Shown piece by piece: positions 50,044-59,656 of a stretch of 64,000 nt of DNA. Origin of the DNA: Megamonas hypermegale_A (GTDB taxonomy: Bacteria; Bacillota; Negativicutes; Selenomonadales; Selenomonadaceae); assembly GCF_030371585.1 (NCBI RefSeq), contig NZ_JAUDCE010000004.1; one strand, 5' to 3'. The first letter of the stretch is position 1, and each line of letters begins with the position of its first letter. Below the pieces are notes generated by a model. It saw nothing but the letters and a program-made list of their open reading frames with translations. It was not told where the DNA came from and searched no databases. The position numbers and the translations under genes are program-made.

Positions 50044-51025
50044 GATAAAAATTTACGATAATGTTGCATTAAATCCATATCATAATTTGGCAATAGAAGA
50101 ATATCTGACGATGCACGTAGATGACAGCGAACTGATTGTGTATCTGTGGCAGAATGAGCACACGATTGTCATAGGGCGCAATCAGAACGTATGGCAGGAA
50201 TGCAAAGTCAGTGAATTTGAGAGGGACGGCGGCAGAATTGTCCGCCGTCTTTCCGGTGGCGGGGCCGTATATCACGATTTAGGCAACCTGAATTTTACTT
50301 TTTGCGTAAAAAAAGCGGATTATGATGTGGAGCGGCAGCTGGAAGTGATACTTACGGCCGTACGGCTGCTGGGCATAAATGCACAAAAGACGGGAAGAAA
50401 CGATATTACCATTGAAGGCAGAAAATTTTCCGGCAATGCTTTTTATAAAAAAGGACAGTACTGTTATCATCACGGAACACTGCTTTTAGATGCCGATACG
50501 GAAAAAATGGTGCGCTATCTCAATGTGGATACAGCCAAATTGCAGTCTAAGGGCGTGTCGTCCGTCAAGGCGAGAGTTACGAATTTAAAAAATTATTGTG
50601 CAGATATAAATCGAAGTTTAGTTGCAGAGAAGATAAGAACGGCTTTAAAAAATGTATATAAATGTGATATAGGGATAATAAAGGATACGGACTTGAATGA
50701 GGATGAAATCGTACGGCTCGAGCATAAATTCAGAGTATGGGACTGGATTTTCGGCAGAAAAATACCGTTTACTAATAAAATCAGCAGACGGTTTGTCTGG
50801 GGCAATATGGATATGCACATCGCCGTAGATGAAGGCAGGATAAAAGATATAGAAATTTATTCCGACATGCTGGAGCAGGATTTCATTCCAGAATTAAAAA
50901 ATGTATTGAAAGACTGCCGTTATGATAAGACGATAATTACGGAAAAAATAAAGAAATTACAGAGAGAAGATTTATCGCGGCAGCAAATGCAGGATATAAT
51001 CGAGTTAATAGAAGAAAAATTATAA
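50033..51025 (+). CDS. lplA: Lipoate-protein ligase
   Basis: This LplA of about 330 residues has the signatures GRNQNVWQECK, RRLSGGGAVYHDLGNLNF and GRKFSGNAFY, plus the C-terminal accessory domain. It activates lipoate with ATP and attaches it to GcvH. The start overlaps gcvPB by 11 bases; ATG 50033 matches family N-termini (MINKIKIYDNVALNPYHNLAIEE-like), and 50021 is an alternative. Neither has a strong RBS, so translational coupling is likely. Its place in the operon implies dedicated lipoylation of the H protein. Confidence 0.93.
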   Translation: MINKIKIYDNVALNPYHNLAIEEYLTMHVDDSELIVYLWQNEHTIVIGRNQNVWQECKVSEFERDGGRIVRRLSGGGAVYHDLGNLNFTFCVKKADYDVERQLEVILTAVRLLGINAQKTGRNDITIEGRKFSGNAFYKKGQYCYHHGTLLLDADTEKMVRYLNVDTAKLQSKGVSSVKARVTNLKNYCADINRSLVAEKIRTALKNVYKCDIGIIKDTDLNEDEIVRLEHKFRVWDWIFGRKIPFTNKISRRFVWGNMDMHIAVDEGRIKDIEIYSDMLEQDFIPELKNVLKDCRYDKTIITEKIKKLQREDLSRQQMQDIIELIEEKL

Positions 51026-51039
51026 GCAGGAGGTGCAAA

Positions 51040-52395
51040 ATGGAAAAATTTGATTTGGCAATTATCGGAGCAGGTCCTGCCGGTTATGAAGCGGCTGATT
51101 TTGCGGCAAGACACGGCTTAAAAACAGTTTTAATTGAAAAGAACAGCCTCGGGGGAACGTGTCTGAACAGCGGCTGCATACCGACAAAGACGCTGCTGCA
51201 TACGGCGGAGATGTATCATGAAGTAACAACACAGGCGGAAAAAATTGGTTTGAGTTACAGTGATTTTTCGGTTGATATGATGAAAATGCAGCAGCGCAAG
51301 GATGAGGTATTATGTACATTGCGCGACGGTATCGGCAAACTAATGAAGATGCGCAAAGTGACGGTACTTAAAGGAACGGGTGCAATTATAGGACAAAACC
51401 GGATAAGTGTGGCGGATGAAACGCAGAAACAGGTTATTGAAGCGGACAAAATCCTCATTGCGACCGGTTCTGTTCCTGCCGTGCCGCCGATTCAAGGCGC
51501 GCAGTATGCCGTAACGAGTGATGAACTGTTAAACAGTGCTAAAGCATATGAAAGTCTCGTCATTATTGGCGGCGGTGTTATCGGTATTGAATTTGCTTCG
51601 CTGTATACGGCACTGGGCAAAAAAGTAATCATCATTGAAGCATTGGATAAAATTCTGGCGAATATGGACAAGGAATTTGCCCAAAGCTTGAAAATGCTGC
51701 TGACAAAACGCGGTGCGCAGATACATGTGAAATCGACTGTAACGAAAATCGAACAGCAGGCAGGAAAATACATTTGTCATTATACGGAAAAAGACAAGGC
51801 ACAAAGTGCAGAAGCAGAATGTGTTCTGATGGCGGTCGGCCGCCGTCCGTACAGTGCCAATCTGTTCGGCGAAGAATTTACGGTGGAAACGGACCGAAGC
51901 CGGATAAAAGTTGATGAAAATTACCAGACTTCCGTACCGAACATATATGCGGCAGGCGATGTAATCGGCGGCGTTCAGCTGGCGCATACGGCAACGGCGG
52001 AAGCGATAAATGCAATCTGCCATATGCTGGGCAAAGAGCCCGTTTATGATACAGCTTTAATTCCAAGCTGTGTGTATACGAGTCCGGAAATCGCCAGCGT
52101 CGGCATGACGGCTGATGAAGCGAAAAAAGCGGGTGTAAAAGTGATTGCGCTGAAATATCCGATGGGAGCAAACGGCAAAACAGTGCTTTCCTTGCAGGAA
52201 CGCAGTTTTATTAAAGTAATTGCTGAAGCGGAAACGAAAAGAGTGCTTGGAGCGCAGATGATGTGTGCAAGAGCAACCGATATGATAAGTCAGTTCACAC
52301 AGGCGATAGCCAATAAACTGACGCTTGAGGATATGGGCAAAGTGATTTATCCGCACCCGACGTTTAGTGAAGCTATCGGCAAGACGCTAGAATAG
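51040..52395 (+). CDS. lpd: Dihydrolipoyl dehydrogenase (glycine cleavage L protein)
   Basis: This 451-residue flavoprotein disulfide reductase has the FAD motif IGAGPAGYEAADFAA, the redox pair in GGTCLNSGCIPTK, the NAD motif GGGVIGIEFASL and the C-terminal HPTFSEAIG with the catalytic His-Glu dyad context. It reoxidises the lipoyl arm of GcvH. Last gene of the operon, followed by a strong terminator. Confidence 0.95.
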   Translation: MEKFDLAIIGAGPAGYEAADFAARHGLKTVLIEKNSLGGTCLNSGCIPTKTLLHTAEMYHEVTTQAEKIGLSYSDFSVDMMKMQQRKDEVLCTLRDGIGKLMKMRKVTVLKGTGAIIGQNRISVADETQKQVIEADKILIATGSVPAVPPIQGAQYAVTSDELLNSAKAYESLVIIGGGVIGIEFASLYTALGKKVIIIEALDKILANMDKEFAQSLKMLLTKRGAQIHVKSTVTKIEQQAGKYICHYTEKDKAQSAEAECVLMAVGRRPYSANLFGEEFTVETDRSRIKVDENYQTSVPNIYAAGDVIGGVQLAHTATAEAINAICHMLGKEPVYDTALIPSCVYTSPEIASVGMTADEAKKAGVKVIALKYPMGANGKTVLSLQERSFIKVIAEAETKRVLGAQMMCARATDMISQFTQAIANKLTLEDMGKVIYPHPTFSEAIGKTLE

Positions 52396-52400
52396 TAAAT

Positions 52401-52441
52401 AAAAAGACTATGACACATTTAAATGTCATAGTCTTTTTTTA
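52401..52441 (+). terminator. Terminator of the glycine cleavage operon
   Basis: AAAAAGACTATGACA and TGTCATAGTCTTTTTTT form a 15-bp stem with a T tract. Confidence 0.92.
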
Positions 52442-52444
52442 TAA

Positions 52445-52988
52445 ATTTCTATTTATCGATTTCTTTGCTTGTTAAAGAAATCGAAATAAAGAAAGCGCCA
52501 GTGCGGCACAATATAAGATAAAAAGATTTAATTTCTTAATTTATCTTCATATTGCGCCGAGCAATTTTTCTTTGCTGGCACAAAGAAAAGTTGCTGAAAA
52601 AGAAAGTGCCTTAGTTCGTGCACCGCTAAAAGATTTTCACTTTAAGAAAACTATTTTTTATTTCTAACGTTCAAAAACTCGCTTACGCTCAAACATTTGA
52701 ACTAAAAACAGAAATAAAAAATAGTTTTCTTAATAGCTAAAGCTACCGTAAAAATCTCCAACGCAGACAAAAATTTAGTATGATTACAAATTATAGTGTC
52801 AACAGCTCAAATTTTAATTCCTGCTGGAACTGAAGGCACGAGCCAAATTCCAAACGTTTCGAGCCATTGTACCGCCTATATTCATAGAAGGACTACGAAG
52901 ACTCGCCCAGTGCAGCGTTAGCGAAACGTTAAAAGGTTTTTTCTTTTTGGTTCGTTTTTCTTTTGACCTTTCAAAAGAAAAATGAACA
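52445..52988 (-). repeat. RPT-L copy E (reverse orientation)
   Basis: Begins TTTCTATTTATCGATTTC and ends AAAAATGAAC. The variable stem 52642-52665 with 52710-52733 is a perfect 24-bp pairing with the same arm sequence as copy D. It lies between the convergent lpd and dacF genes. Confidence 0.92.
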
Positions 52989-53003
52989 ACAACTCATTTT
53001 CTA

Positions 53004-54209
53004 TTAATACACATACTGTGCTAAAGCCGGATTTGTTTCTTCCGTTATATCCGCATTATCATCACTTTCCGTGTATGCGTATATATCGTTCACATCATCA
53101 CTGTCTTTATCCGTCTGTACTTCAGCCGGTTCGTCGGTAACCGTTTTATCCGTATCTGTTTTGGCAGCTGTATTATCATTTTCTGCTGTATCTGCCGTTT
53201 CATCAACCAGTTCGGAAACTGTTTCAGCTTTGTTTTCTGCACCATTGTCGAATGAAATATTTTTCGCTCTTTCAGCAACGGCTTTATCAAGCGCAGCCAG
53301 ATTGCTGTTCGTTTCTCTGTTTTGTCTAATGCGCTCCGTTATCTTGGCCAGATTTTCATTAACCGGTCTTGCCGGTCTATCGCGCAGCTCGCTCGGGTCG
53401 TAAAAACTGAAGCCGAATTCCAGCCATACCTGTGCATCATCCCAGCGGTAGTCGTCATTATAGAATACAGCAATCATCGTTTTTAATCCGCGCGTTGCCG
53501 ATGCTACAAGGCAGTCGCCCGCCGCATTGGTGAAGCCTGTCTTTATGCCGTTGGCGCCCGGGAAACCGCTTTTGAGAAAACGGTTTGTCGTCGTTACGTA
53601 TTTTGTATGGCCGTCCATGTACTTCATATTGTAGGTGGTCCTGCCGACCATTTCTCGAAACAGCGGATTTTTCATGGCATAGGCGGCAATTATCGCCATA
53701 TCATGGGCTGTTGTGTAATGTCCCTGCGCCGTCAGTCCGTGCGGATTGACAAAATGCGTATTGTACGCTCCGAGTTCCCGCGCTTTTTCATTCATGAGCC
53801 GGGCAAATTCCGGTACAGAGCCTGCCACCGTTTCCGCTACGGCTACGGCAGCATCATTGCCGGAAACGAGCAGCATTCCGGCCAATGCCTCCCGCAGTGT
53901 AATCCGGTCGCCCATTCTAAGACCGAGCGAAGATGGCTCCGTATTTACGGCGTATGAGGAAATGACGAGCGGTTCGTCCAATTTGCCGCTTTCCAGCGCA
54001 ATTATCGCCGTCATAATTTTCGTCGTGCTGGCAGGGTGCATGATTTTATTTTCATCTTTGCCGTATAAAACGGCGTTATCTTCGGCATCAATCAGACAGG
54101 CGCTTTCTGCACTCGTATCCGGGTTCGGCAGAGTTTGAGCCGCCGCTGCCGTGCTGAAAATCAGCATCAAACCCAACAGCAGCACACCGATTTTTTTCTT
54201 AAAATACAT
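53004..54209 (-). CDS. dacF: D-alanyl-D-alanine carboxypeptidase (DacF-like)
   Basis: This 401-residue S11 penicillin-binding protein has a signal peptide (1-24), catalytic Ser61 and Lys64 in HPASTTKIM, SGN at 116-118 and KTG at 223-225, so it should be active. It trims the terminal D-Ala of peptidoglycan. A C-terminal tail of about 90 residues is very rich in Asp, Glu and Thr (DTDKTVTDEPAEVQTDKDSD-like) and does not resemble the usual amphipathic membrane anchor. Confidence 0.88.
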   Translation of the reverse strand: MYFKKKIGVLLLGLMLIFSTAAAAQTLPNPDTSAESACLIDAEDNAVLYGKDENKIMHPASTTKIMTAIIALESGKLDEPLVISSYAVNTEPSSLGLRMGDRITLREALAGMLLVSGNDAAVAVAETVAGSVPEFARLMNEKARELGAYNTHFVNPHGLTAQGHYTTAHDMAIIAAYAMKNPLFREMVGRTTYNMKYMDGHTKYVTTTNRFLKSGFPGANGIKTGFTNAAGDCLVASATRGLKTMIAVFYNDDYRWDDAQVWLEFGFSFYDPSELRDRPARPVNENLAKITERIRQNRETNSNLAALDKAVAERAKNISFDNGAENKAETVSELVDETADTAENDNTAAKTDTDKTVTDEPAEVQTDKDSDDVNDIYAYTESDDNADITEETNPALAQYVY

Positions 54210-54251
54210 TAATATGTCGCTTCTTTCTTTCGATTGTCTTTATCATAGCTA

Positions 54252-54373
54252 TCGTGCTAGTTGATTTCTAAAGCAGTATAATACTTTATATTTAGTGAGG
54301 TTAAGTTCCAACATCGAACGAATATAAAGTATTATACTGCTGGCTACAAACTCGCTGTCTTACTAGCATAATA
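54252..54373 (-). repeat. RPT-S copy 5 (full length, reverse)
   Basis: Reads CGTGCTAGTTGATTT at one end and TACTAGCATAATA at the other. Inner arms GCAGTATAATACTTTATATT and AATATAAAGTATTATACTGC pair perfectly. The ACTTT/AAAGT pair here replaces AGTTT/AAACT in copy 4, a compensating change. Confidence 0.88.
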
Positions 54374-54381
54374 GGTTTATG

Positions 54382-55311
54382 TTATTTTCGCGGTTCTTTT
54401 TTCAGATTATCAATATCGTACGGCGTTTCCTGATATACGTAGTAGTTAAGCCAGTTGGAAAACAACAGGTTCGCTACGCTGCGCCAGCGCACTATCGGTT
54501 CTTTCGTCGGGTCGTCATCAGGATAGTAGTTTATCGGAATGTGCATATCCATGCCCGCCTTAATATCACGGTCGTATTCGCCTTTGAGGCTGTACGGGTC
54601 ATATTCGGCATGACCAGTAATGAAAAACTCATTGTCTTTCAGGTTGGCTATGATGTACACACCGGCGTCGCCTTCCGCCATAATCGTCAAATCATCTACT
54701 TTTTCGATTTCTTCGCGCTTAATGCCGATATGACGGGAATGCGGCACATAAAATTCATCGTCAAAGCCGCGGAACAGTTTTTCATGTTTAACATTCAGAT
54801 GATGTTTAAATACGCCGAATACTTTCTTGCGTTCATAATATTTCTTTATGCCGTAATGATGGTAAAGACCGGCAAACGCCCCCCAGCAGATATGAAACGT
54901 CGACCATACGTGGCTGCGGCTCCAGTCCATAATTTCGCAGACTTCTTTCCAGTAAGCCACGTCCTCGTATTCCATGCGTTCCACCGGTGCTCCTGTAATG
55001 ATGAAACCGTCGTAAAATTTGTCCTTTACGTCCTCAAATGTTCCGTAAAACTGGGACAGATACTGAATTGACGTATGTTTCGGCAAATATGATTCTGTAT
55101 AAATGAAATCCACTTCAATCTGAAGCGGCGTATTACCTAAAAGCCTTAAAAGCTGTGTTTCCGTAACGGTTTTGTTCGGCATCAAATTCAAAATCAGAAT
55201 TTTAAGCGGACGGATATCCTGTCGGTACGCCCGTTCCGTATCCATTACGAAAATATTTTCACTCTCTAAAATCTGCGCAGCCGGTAAACTGCTGGGAATT
55301 TTTATCGGCAT
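54382..55311 (-). CDS. metA: Homoserine O-acyltransferase (MetA), predicted acetyl-specific
   Basis: This 309-residue MetA-family enzyme has the catalytic Cys142 in FHICWGA, and the His and Glu of the triad are expected in RHIGIK and GHAEYDPYSL. Position 111 is Glu (TGAPVERMEYE). Glu at this position goes with acetyl-CoA use in characterised homologues, while succinyltransferases have Gly. The name MetA thus hides a likely homoserine O-acetyltransferase of methionine synthesis. A leader hairpin lies upstream; no SAM riboswitch is seen. Confidence 0.92.
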   Translation of the reverse strand: MPIKIPSSLPAAQILESENIFVMDTERAYRQDIRPLKILILNLMPNKTVTETQLLRLLGNTPLQIEVDFIYTESYLPKHTSIQYLSQFYGTFEDVKDKFYDGFIITGAPVERMEYEDVAYWKEVCEIMDWSRSHVWSTFHICWGAFAGLYHHYGIKKYYERKKVFGVFKHHLNVKHEKLFRGFDDEFYVPHSRHIGIKREEIEKVDDLTIMAEGDAGVYIIANLKDNEFFITGHAEYDPYSLKGEYDRDIKAGMDMHIPINYYPDDDPTKEPIVRWRSVANLLFSNWLNYYVYQETPYDIDNLKKEPRK

Positions 55312-55338
55312 AATATCAACCCTTTCCTTTTTACACTA

Positions 55339-55370
55339 AAGCTCCCTTACAGTATAAGGGAGCTTGTTTT
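55339..55370. other. Hairpin upstream of metA
   Basis: AAGCTCCCTTA (55339-55349) pairs perfectly with TAAGGGAGCTT (55355-55365). Followed by GTTTTC on the plus strand, so it may be a weak plus-strand terminator or part of the metA leader. Confidence 0.5.
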
Positions 55371-55461
55371 CAATTCTATCACAGGCACTTTTTCGCGTCA
55401 ATGTGCTAATCTTCCTAGCAATGTGGTATAATTATGATACTTTCAGGAAAGGATTTTTATT

Positions 55462-57648
55462 ATGTTGGAACAAAATATCATACCGCAGCTTGCCCGTCTG
55501 CTGCAGCTGAAAAACGCACAGATTGAAGCTGCCGTTAAGTTGTTAGATGAAGGAAACACCATTCCTTTTATCGCCCGCTACCGCAAGGAAGCGACCGGCG
55601 CCATGAAAGACGAACAGCTGCGCGAACTGGCGGAAAAGCTCACGTATCTGCGCAATCTGATTAAACGCCAGAATGAAATAAAAAACAGCATTGAAGAGCA
55701 GGGGAAAATGACTGCCGAGCTCTCCCTTGCCATAGATAATGTGCAGAAACTGCAGGATTTGGAAGATATCTACCTGCCGTTCAAGCAGAAAAAACGCACC
55801 CGCGCCATGATTGCCAAGGAAAAAGGGCTTGAAGGCCTCGCTCAGCTCATCTGGGAGCAGAAAATGACAACAGGCGATATTGCCGCTTTGGCGCAGGATT
55901 ATTTAAATGAAAATGTCGCCACTGTTGATGAAGCTCTCGCCGGTGCCAATGACATCATCGCCGAAGCGATTTCCGACAGAGCCGACATCCGCGCCGCTTT
56001 GCGCCAGTGTATCTGGCAGTCCGGTAAGCTTTCTGTATCGTATGACGGCGAAAAAGACGCAGACGGCGTATTTTCCATGTATGCCGACTACAGCGAACCG
56101 GTACGCACGCTTCCGTCGCACCGCATACTGGCGATAAACCGCGGCGAAAAAAAGGATATTTTAAAAGTAAAACTCATGACGGACACAGATAAAGACGTTC
56201 AGACCGTATGCAAATTCATCATCTCCGCTCCGTCCATTTTCCATGATTTTCTCCGCGAAGCCGCTGCTGATGCCTACAAAAGACTTATTCTGCCTGCACT
56301 GGAACGCGAAATCCGCAATCAGCTGACGGAAAACGCGGAAAAACAGGCGATAAGCGTCTTTGCCTCCAATTTAAAGCAACTGCTGCTCCAGGCTCCGCTT
56401 GCCGGTCATACTGTAATGGGGCTGGACCCGGGTTACCGCACCGGCTGCAAAATGGCCATCGTCGATGCTACAGGGCAGGTTCTGCACCACGGCGTCTTAT
56501 ACATCACCATGAGCGACGAAGCCCGCAAAAAATCCGCCGCCAACTTTTTAAACTGGCTGAAACAGTACCATGTCGACCTTATTTCCATCGGCAACGGCAC
56601 CGCCTCTTACGAAACGGAGGAATTCGTCGCCGGTTTAATTCATGAACACAATCTGCCTGTTCATTATCTGATTACGAACGAAGCCGGTGCATCCGTATAT
56701 TCCGCCTCAAAACTTGCTATTGAAGAGCTGCCCGATTTCGACGTTACTATCCGCGGCGCCGTATCCATTGCCCGCCGCATACAGGACCCTCTGGCGGAAC
56801 TTGTCAAAATCGAGCCGAAAGCTATCGGCGTCGGTCAGTATCAGCACGATGTCAATCAGAAAGAACTGGCTCAGACACTTGACGCTGTGATTGAAACAGC
56901 CGTAAATCATGTCGGCGTGGAACTAAATACGGCCTCCGCCGCTTTATTAAAACATATCGCCGGTATCAATGCCGCCGTTGCCAAAAACATTATCAAATAC
57001 CGCGAGGAACACGGCTCTTTCACCAACCGCAAAGAGCTGCTCAAAGTCTCCCGTCTAGGGCCGAATACCTTTACGCAGTGCGCCGGTTTCCTGCGTATCA
57101 ATAATGCCGAGCTGGCACTGGATAATACGCCCGTTCATCCGGAATCATATGCATTAGCGGAAAAAATTCTGCAAAAACTCGATTTCTCGCTTGCCGATTT
57201 AAACGACAAAAAACAGCTGGAATTATTAAAAGCAAAAATACAGCTGCTCGATATCGCAAAGCTATCTGCCGACTTAAATGCCGGTGTGCCGACCGTTACT
57301 GATATTCTGTCCGCTCTCACCAAACCGGGCCGCGACCCGCGCGAAGACCTGCCGGCGCCACTCACCCGTCAGAATATCGTAAAACTGGAGGATATAAAAC
57401 CGGGAAGTATCATGCGCGGCACAGTGCGCAATATTACCGATTTCGGCGTATTCGTCGATATCGGCATTAAAACGGCCGGTTTCATCCATATTTCCGAACT
57501 CAGCCGCCGCTTTATCAAACATCCGCTCGACGTCGTATCCGTCGGCGACATCATAAAAGTAATCGTCATAAACGTCGACCCGAAACGCTCCCGTATCGGG
57601 CTCAGCCTAAAACAAGTACCGAAGGAGGAAACTCATGTCCCTGCTTAA
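55462..57648 (+). CDS. tex: Tex family RNA-binding transcription accessory protein
   Basis: This 728-residue Tex protein has the N-terminal helical region (IPFIARYRKEATGAMKDEQL), the YqgF-like RNase fold (MGLDPGYRTGCKMAIVD), helix-hairpin-helix motifs (NAAVAKNIIKYREEHGSF) and a C-terminal S1 domain (about 650-720, GTVRNITDFGVFVDIG). It binds nucleic acid and affects transcription or RNA processing. Its end overlaps the CobT-CobT gene by 14 bases, with that gene's GGAGG inside tex. Confidence 0.94.
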   Translation: MLEQNIIPQLARLLQLKNAQIEAAVKLLDEGNTIPFIARYRKEATGAMKDEQLRELAEKLTYLRNLIKRQNEIKNSIEEQGKMTAELSLAIDNVQKLQDLEDIYLPFKQKKRTRAMIAKEKGLEGLAQLIWEQKMTTGDIAALAQDYLNENVATVDEALAGANDIIAEAISDRADIRAALRQCIWQSGKLSVSYDGEKDADGVFSMYADYSEPVRTLPSHRILAINRGEKKDILKVKLMTDTDKDVQTVCKFIISAPSIFHDFLREAAADAYKRLILPALEREIRNQLTENAEKQAISVFASNLKQLLLQAPLAGHTVMGLDPGYRTGCKMAIVDATGQVLHHGVLYITMSDEARKKSAANFLNWLKQYHVDLISIGNGTASYETEEFVAGLIHEHNLPVHYLITNEAGASVYSASKLAIEELPDFDVTIRGAVSIARRIQDPLAELVKIEPKAIGVGQYQHDVNQKELAQTLDAVIETAVNHVGVELNTASAALLKHIAGINAAVAKNIIKYREEHGSFTNRKELLKVSRLGPNTFTQCAGFLRINNAELALDNTPVHPESYALAEKILQKLDFSLADLNDKKQLELLKAKIQLLDIAKLSADLNAGVPTVTDILSALTKPGRDPREDLPAPLTRQNIVKLEDIKPGSIMRGTVRNITDFGVFVDIGIKTAGFIHISELSRRFIKHPLDVVSVGDIIKVIVINVDPKRSRIGLSLKQVPKEETHVPA

Positions 57649-59557
57649 TCAGACCATCAGAAAAATCCTGCCGCCCGACCAGCGCGCCATAAAATTCGTC
57701 AGACACAAACTGGCTCAAACCATGACCAATCCCGACGGGCTGGGAGAGCTGCAAAATATTCTTCTGCGCTATGTCGGCATCACAGGGCAGATAAATCCCG
57801 AAATCCCGAAAAAATTCACCATAATCGCCTGCGCCGACCACGGCGTAGCGGAAATGAACGTCAGTGCATATCCGCAGGAAACAACAGCGCATATGACGCG
57901 CAACTATCTCGTTTCCAAAGGAGCCGTTGCCAATGCCATGTCCAATTTCTGCGGCTCCGACATGATTGTCGTCGATATGGGCATAAAAGCTCCAGTTGAT
58001 GATATTCCCGGTCTTTTAAACCGTAAAATCGCTCCCGGCACCAATAACTGCGCCAAAGGCCCTGCCATGACGCGCGAACAGGCGATTGAAGCCATTGAAA
58101 CGGGCATACGGCTCGTCAATCATTACGCTGCTCAGGGCTACTGCTGCTTTTTGCCCGGCGAAATGGGCATAGCCAATACGACGGCCAGTGCCTCTATCGT
58201 AGCCTGTCTCTGCAACTTAACACCGAAACAGGCTACCGGCCGCGGCACCAATATTTCCGATGAACGCCTCGCCATCAAGATAGATGTAGTGCGCCAGGCT
58301 TTAAAAGTCAATAATCCCGACCCGACAGACGGTATCGACGTCATGAGCAAAGTCGGCGGCTTTGAGCTTGCCTGCATAACGGGCATCATTTTAGGCGCGG
58401 CTGCCAACCGCTGTTTCGTCGTACTCGACGGTTTCAACACCGGCTCGGCTGCTCTGGTAGCGCAGGCAATCTGTCCGCAGATAACCGACTACCTGATGGC
58501 ATCCCACCTTGCCGCCGAACCGGCACATAACGCCATACTGCAAAAACTCAATCTCGCTCCGTACATGGATTTGAAATTCCGTCTCGGCGAAGCCACCGGC
58601 TCCTCCATTGCTGTCAATATTCTCGATTGCGCCATAAACGCCTACCATTCCGTCTATCAAGCGGCCCTTGCTGAAAAGGACAAACTGATTAAACCGAATA
58701 TCCCGGAAGCCGATTTCGATACGAAACTGGCACTGTTGAAACAGGTGCGCAATATGACTGTGCCGGATGACAAAATGCGGACAAAATGCCGCCAGCGCAT
58801 TGACAATCTCACCAAACCGATTTACAGTCTGGGCAAATTAGAGGAAATTGCCGAAAATATCGCCGGTATCACCCGACAGGAAAAACCGACGAAAGTCCGC
58901 AAAAAAATTCTCGTCATAACGCCGGAGGAAAGCTGCAGCGTCGTCCAGCACCGTCTGACTCAGTCGTTTGCTCTGCATGCCGAAGCCGGCTACCACTTTA
59001 CCGCCATTCCCCAAACGGCGCTGCGGCCGCAGACACTTTCCTTCAGCCTGTTGCAGGGCATCTGCTACGGCTCCAAACTGAAAAACGTTGATGTACTCGG
59101 TATCGCCTGCTGCGAAAATCATCCGAAGGAAATCTGCGGCACATTCGGTCTCAGCATTCAGCAGCAGCTCTGCCAGCCGAATAATGCCCTGCGCTACGGC
59201 AAACGCAAATTTCTCTCGCTTGAACCGACGCCGTATCTGTGCCAGATAGCATTTATGGCGGGAGTCGCTATCGGCGCCGCCGGCAAGGGAATTCTCGTTC
59301 TGTCCGACGATATTCCGTCCGTCATCGCGCTCCGCTATGCTCTGCTTTTAGCACCTGCCATCAATCCGTATCTGATGTTCGTCTGCCCTGATTATCTCGA
59401 TTTGCACATTACGACCGGCGGCGGATGTATCTGTGCTCTCGGCATGAAACTGATTGACGCTTCACTGCAAATGCTCAAGGATATGAAGACTTTTGCCGAA
59501 GCCGACGTCGCCATTGCCAACGACGGACCGGGAGCTAAAATCCAAACGAAAGCATAA
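57635..59557 (+). CDS. CobT-CobT tandem fusion, ArsAB-like alpha-ribosyltransferase
   Basis: This 640-residue protein is about twice CobT length. Residues 1-350 are a complete CobT-type phosphoribosyltransferase with GEMGIANTT (Glu176) and RLGEATG (Glu319, matching the catalytic Glu of CobT). Residues 375-640 restart like a second CobT (RQRIDNLTKPIYSLGKLEEI) and end like one (ALGMKLIDASLQMLKDM), but TTGGGC replaces the catalytic GEG, so this half looks inactive. CobT activates the lower base of cobamides. Sporomusa ovata uses a heterodimer of CobT homologues, ArsA and ArsB, on phenol and p-cresol; this gene resembles a natural fusion of such a pair. Confidence 0.8.
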   Translation: MSLLNQTIRKILPPDQRAIKFVRHKLAQTMTNPDGLGELQNILLRYVGITGQINPEIPKKFTIIACADHGVAEMNVSAYPQETTAHMTRNYLVSKGAVANAMSNFCGSDMIVVDMGIKAPVDDIPGLLNRKIAPGTNNCAKGPAMTREQAIEAIETGIRLVNHYAAQGYCCFLPGEMGIANTTASASIVACLCNLTPKQATGRGTNISDERLAIKIDVVRQALKVNNPDPTDGIDVMSKVGGFELACITGIILGAAANRCFVVLDGFNTGSAALVAQAICPQITDYLMASHLAAEPAHNAILQKLNLAPYMDLKFRLGEATGSSIAVNILDCAINAYHSVYQAALAEKDKLIKPNIPEADFDTKLALLKQVRNMTVPDDKMRTKCRQRIDNLTKPIYSLGKLEEIAENIAGITRQEKPTKVRKKILVITPEESCSVVQHRLTQSFALHAEAGYHFTAIPQTALRPQTLSFSLLQGICYGSKLKNVDVLGIACCENHPKEICGTFGLSIQQQLCQPNNALRYGKRKFLSLEPTPYLCQIAFMAGVAIGAAGKGILVLSDDIPSVIALRYALLLAPAINPYLMFVCPDYLDLHITTGGGCICALGMKLIDASLQMLKDMKTFAEADVAIANDGPGAKIQTKA

Positions 59558-59576
59558 ATGTTTCACGTGAAACATT
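59555..59576. other. parS-like chromosome partition site
   Basis: TGTTTCACGTGAAACA (59558-59573) is identical to the conserved ParB/Spo0J parS sequence. The flanks extend the perfect palindrome to 22 bp. It begins directly at the stop of the CobT-CobT gene. parS sites cluster near oriC, in accord with rpsF-ssb-rpsR 4 kb away. Confidence 0.9.
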
Positions 59577-59656
59577 TCTATATCTATTAAATCTATTGCT
59601 AAAAACGCTAAAATGGCTTAATATCATAGTTAACAACAAAAAAATGGGGAATAATT

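Noticed and set aside
54379..55071. 230-codon plus-strand ORF
   Set aside because: Antisense to metA, which has all catalytic residues; composition of a shadow frame.
55312..55461. SAM riboswitch or T-box before metA
   Set aside because: Only one simple 11-bp hairpin is present; no conserved riboswitch core or T-box sequence is seen.
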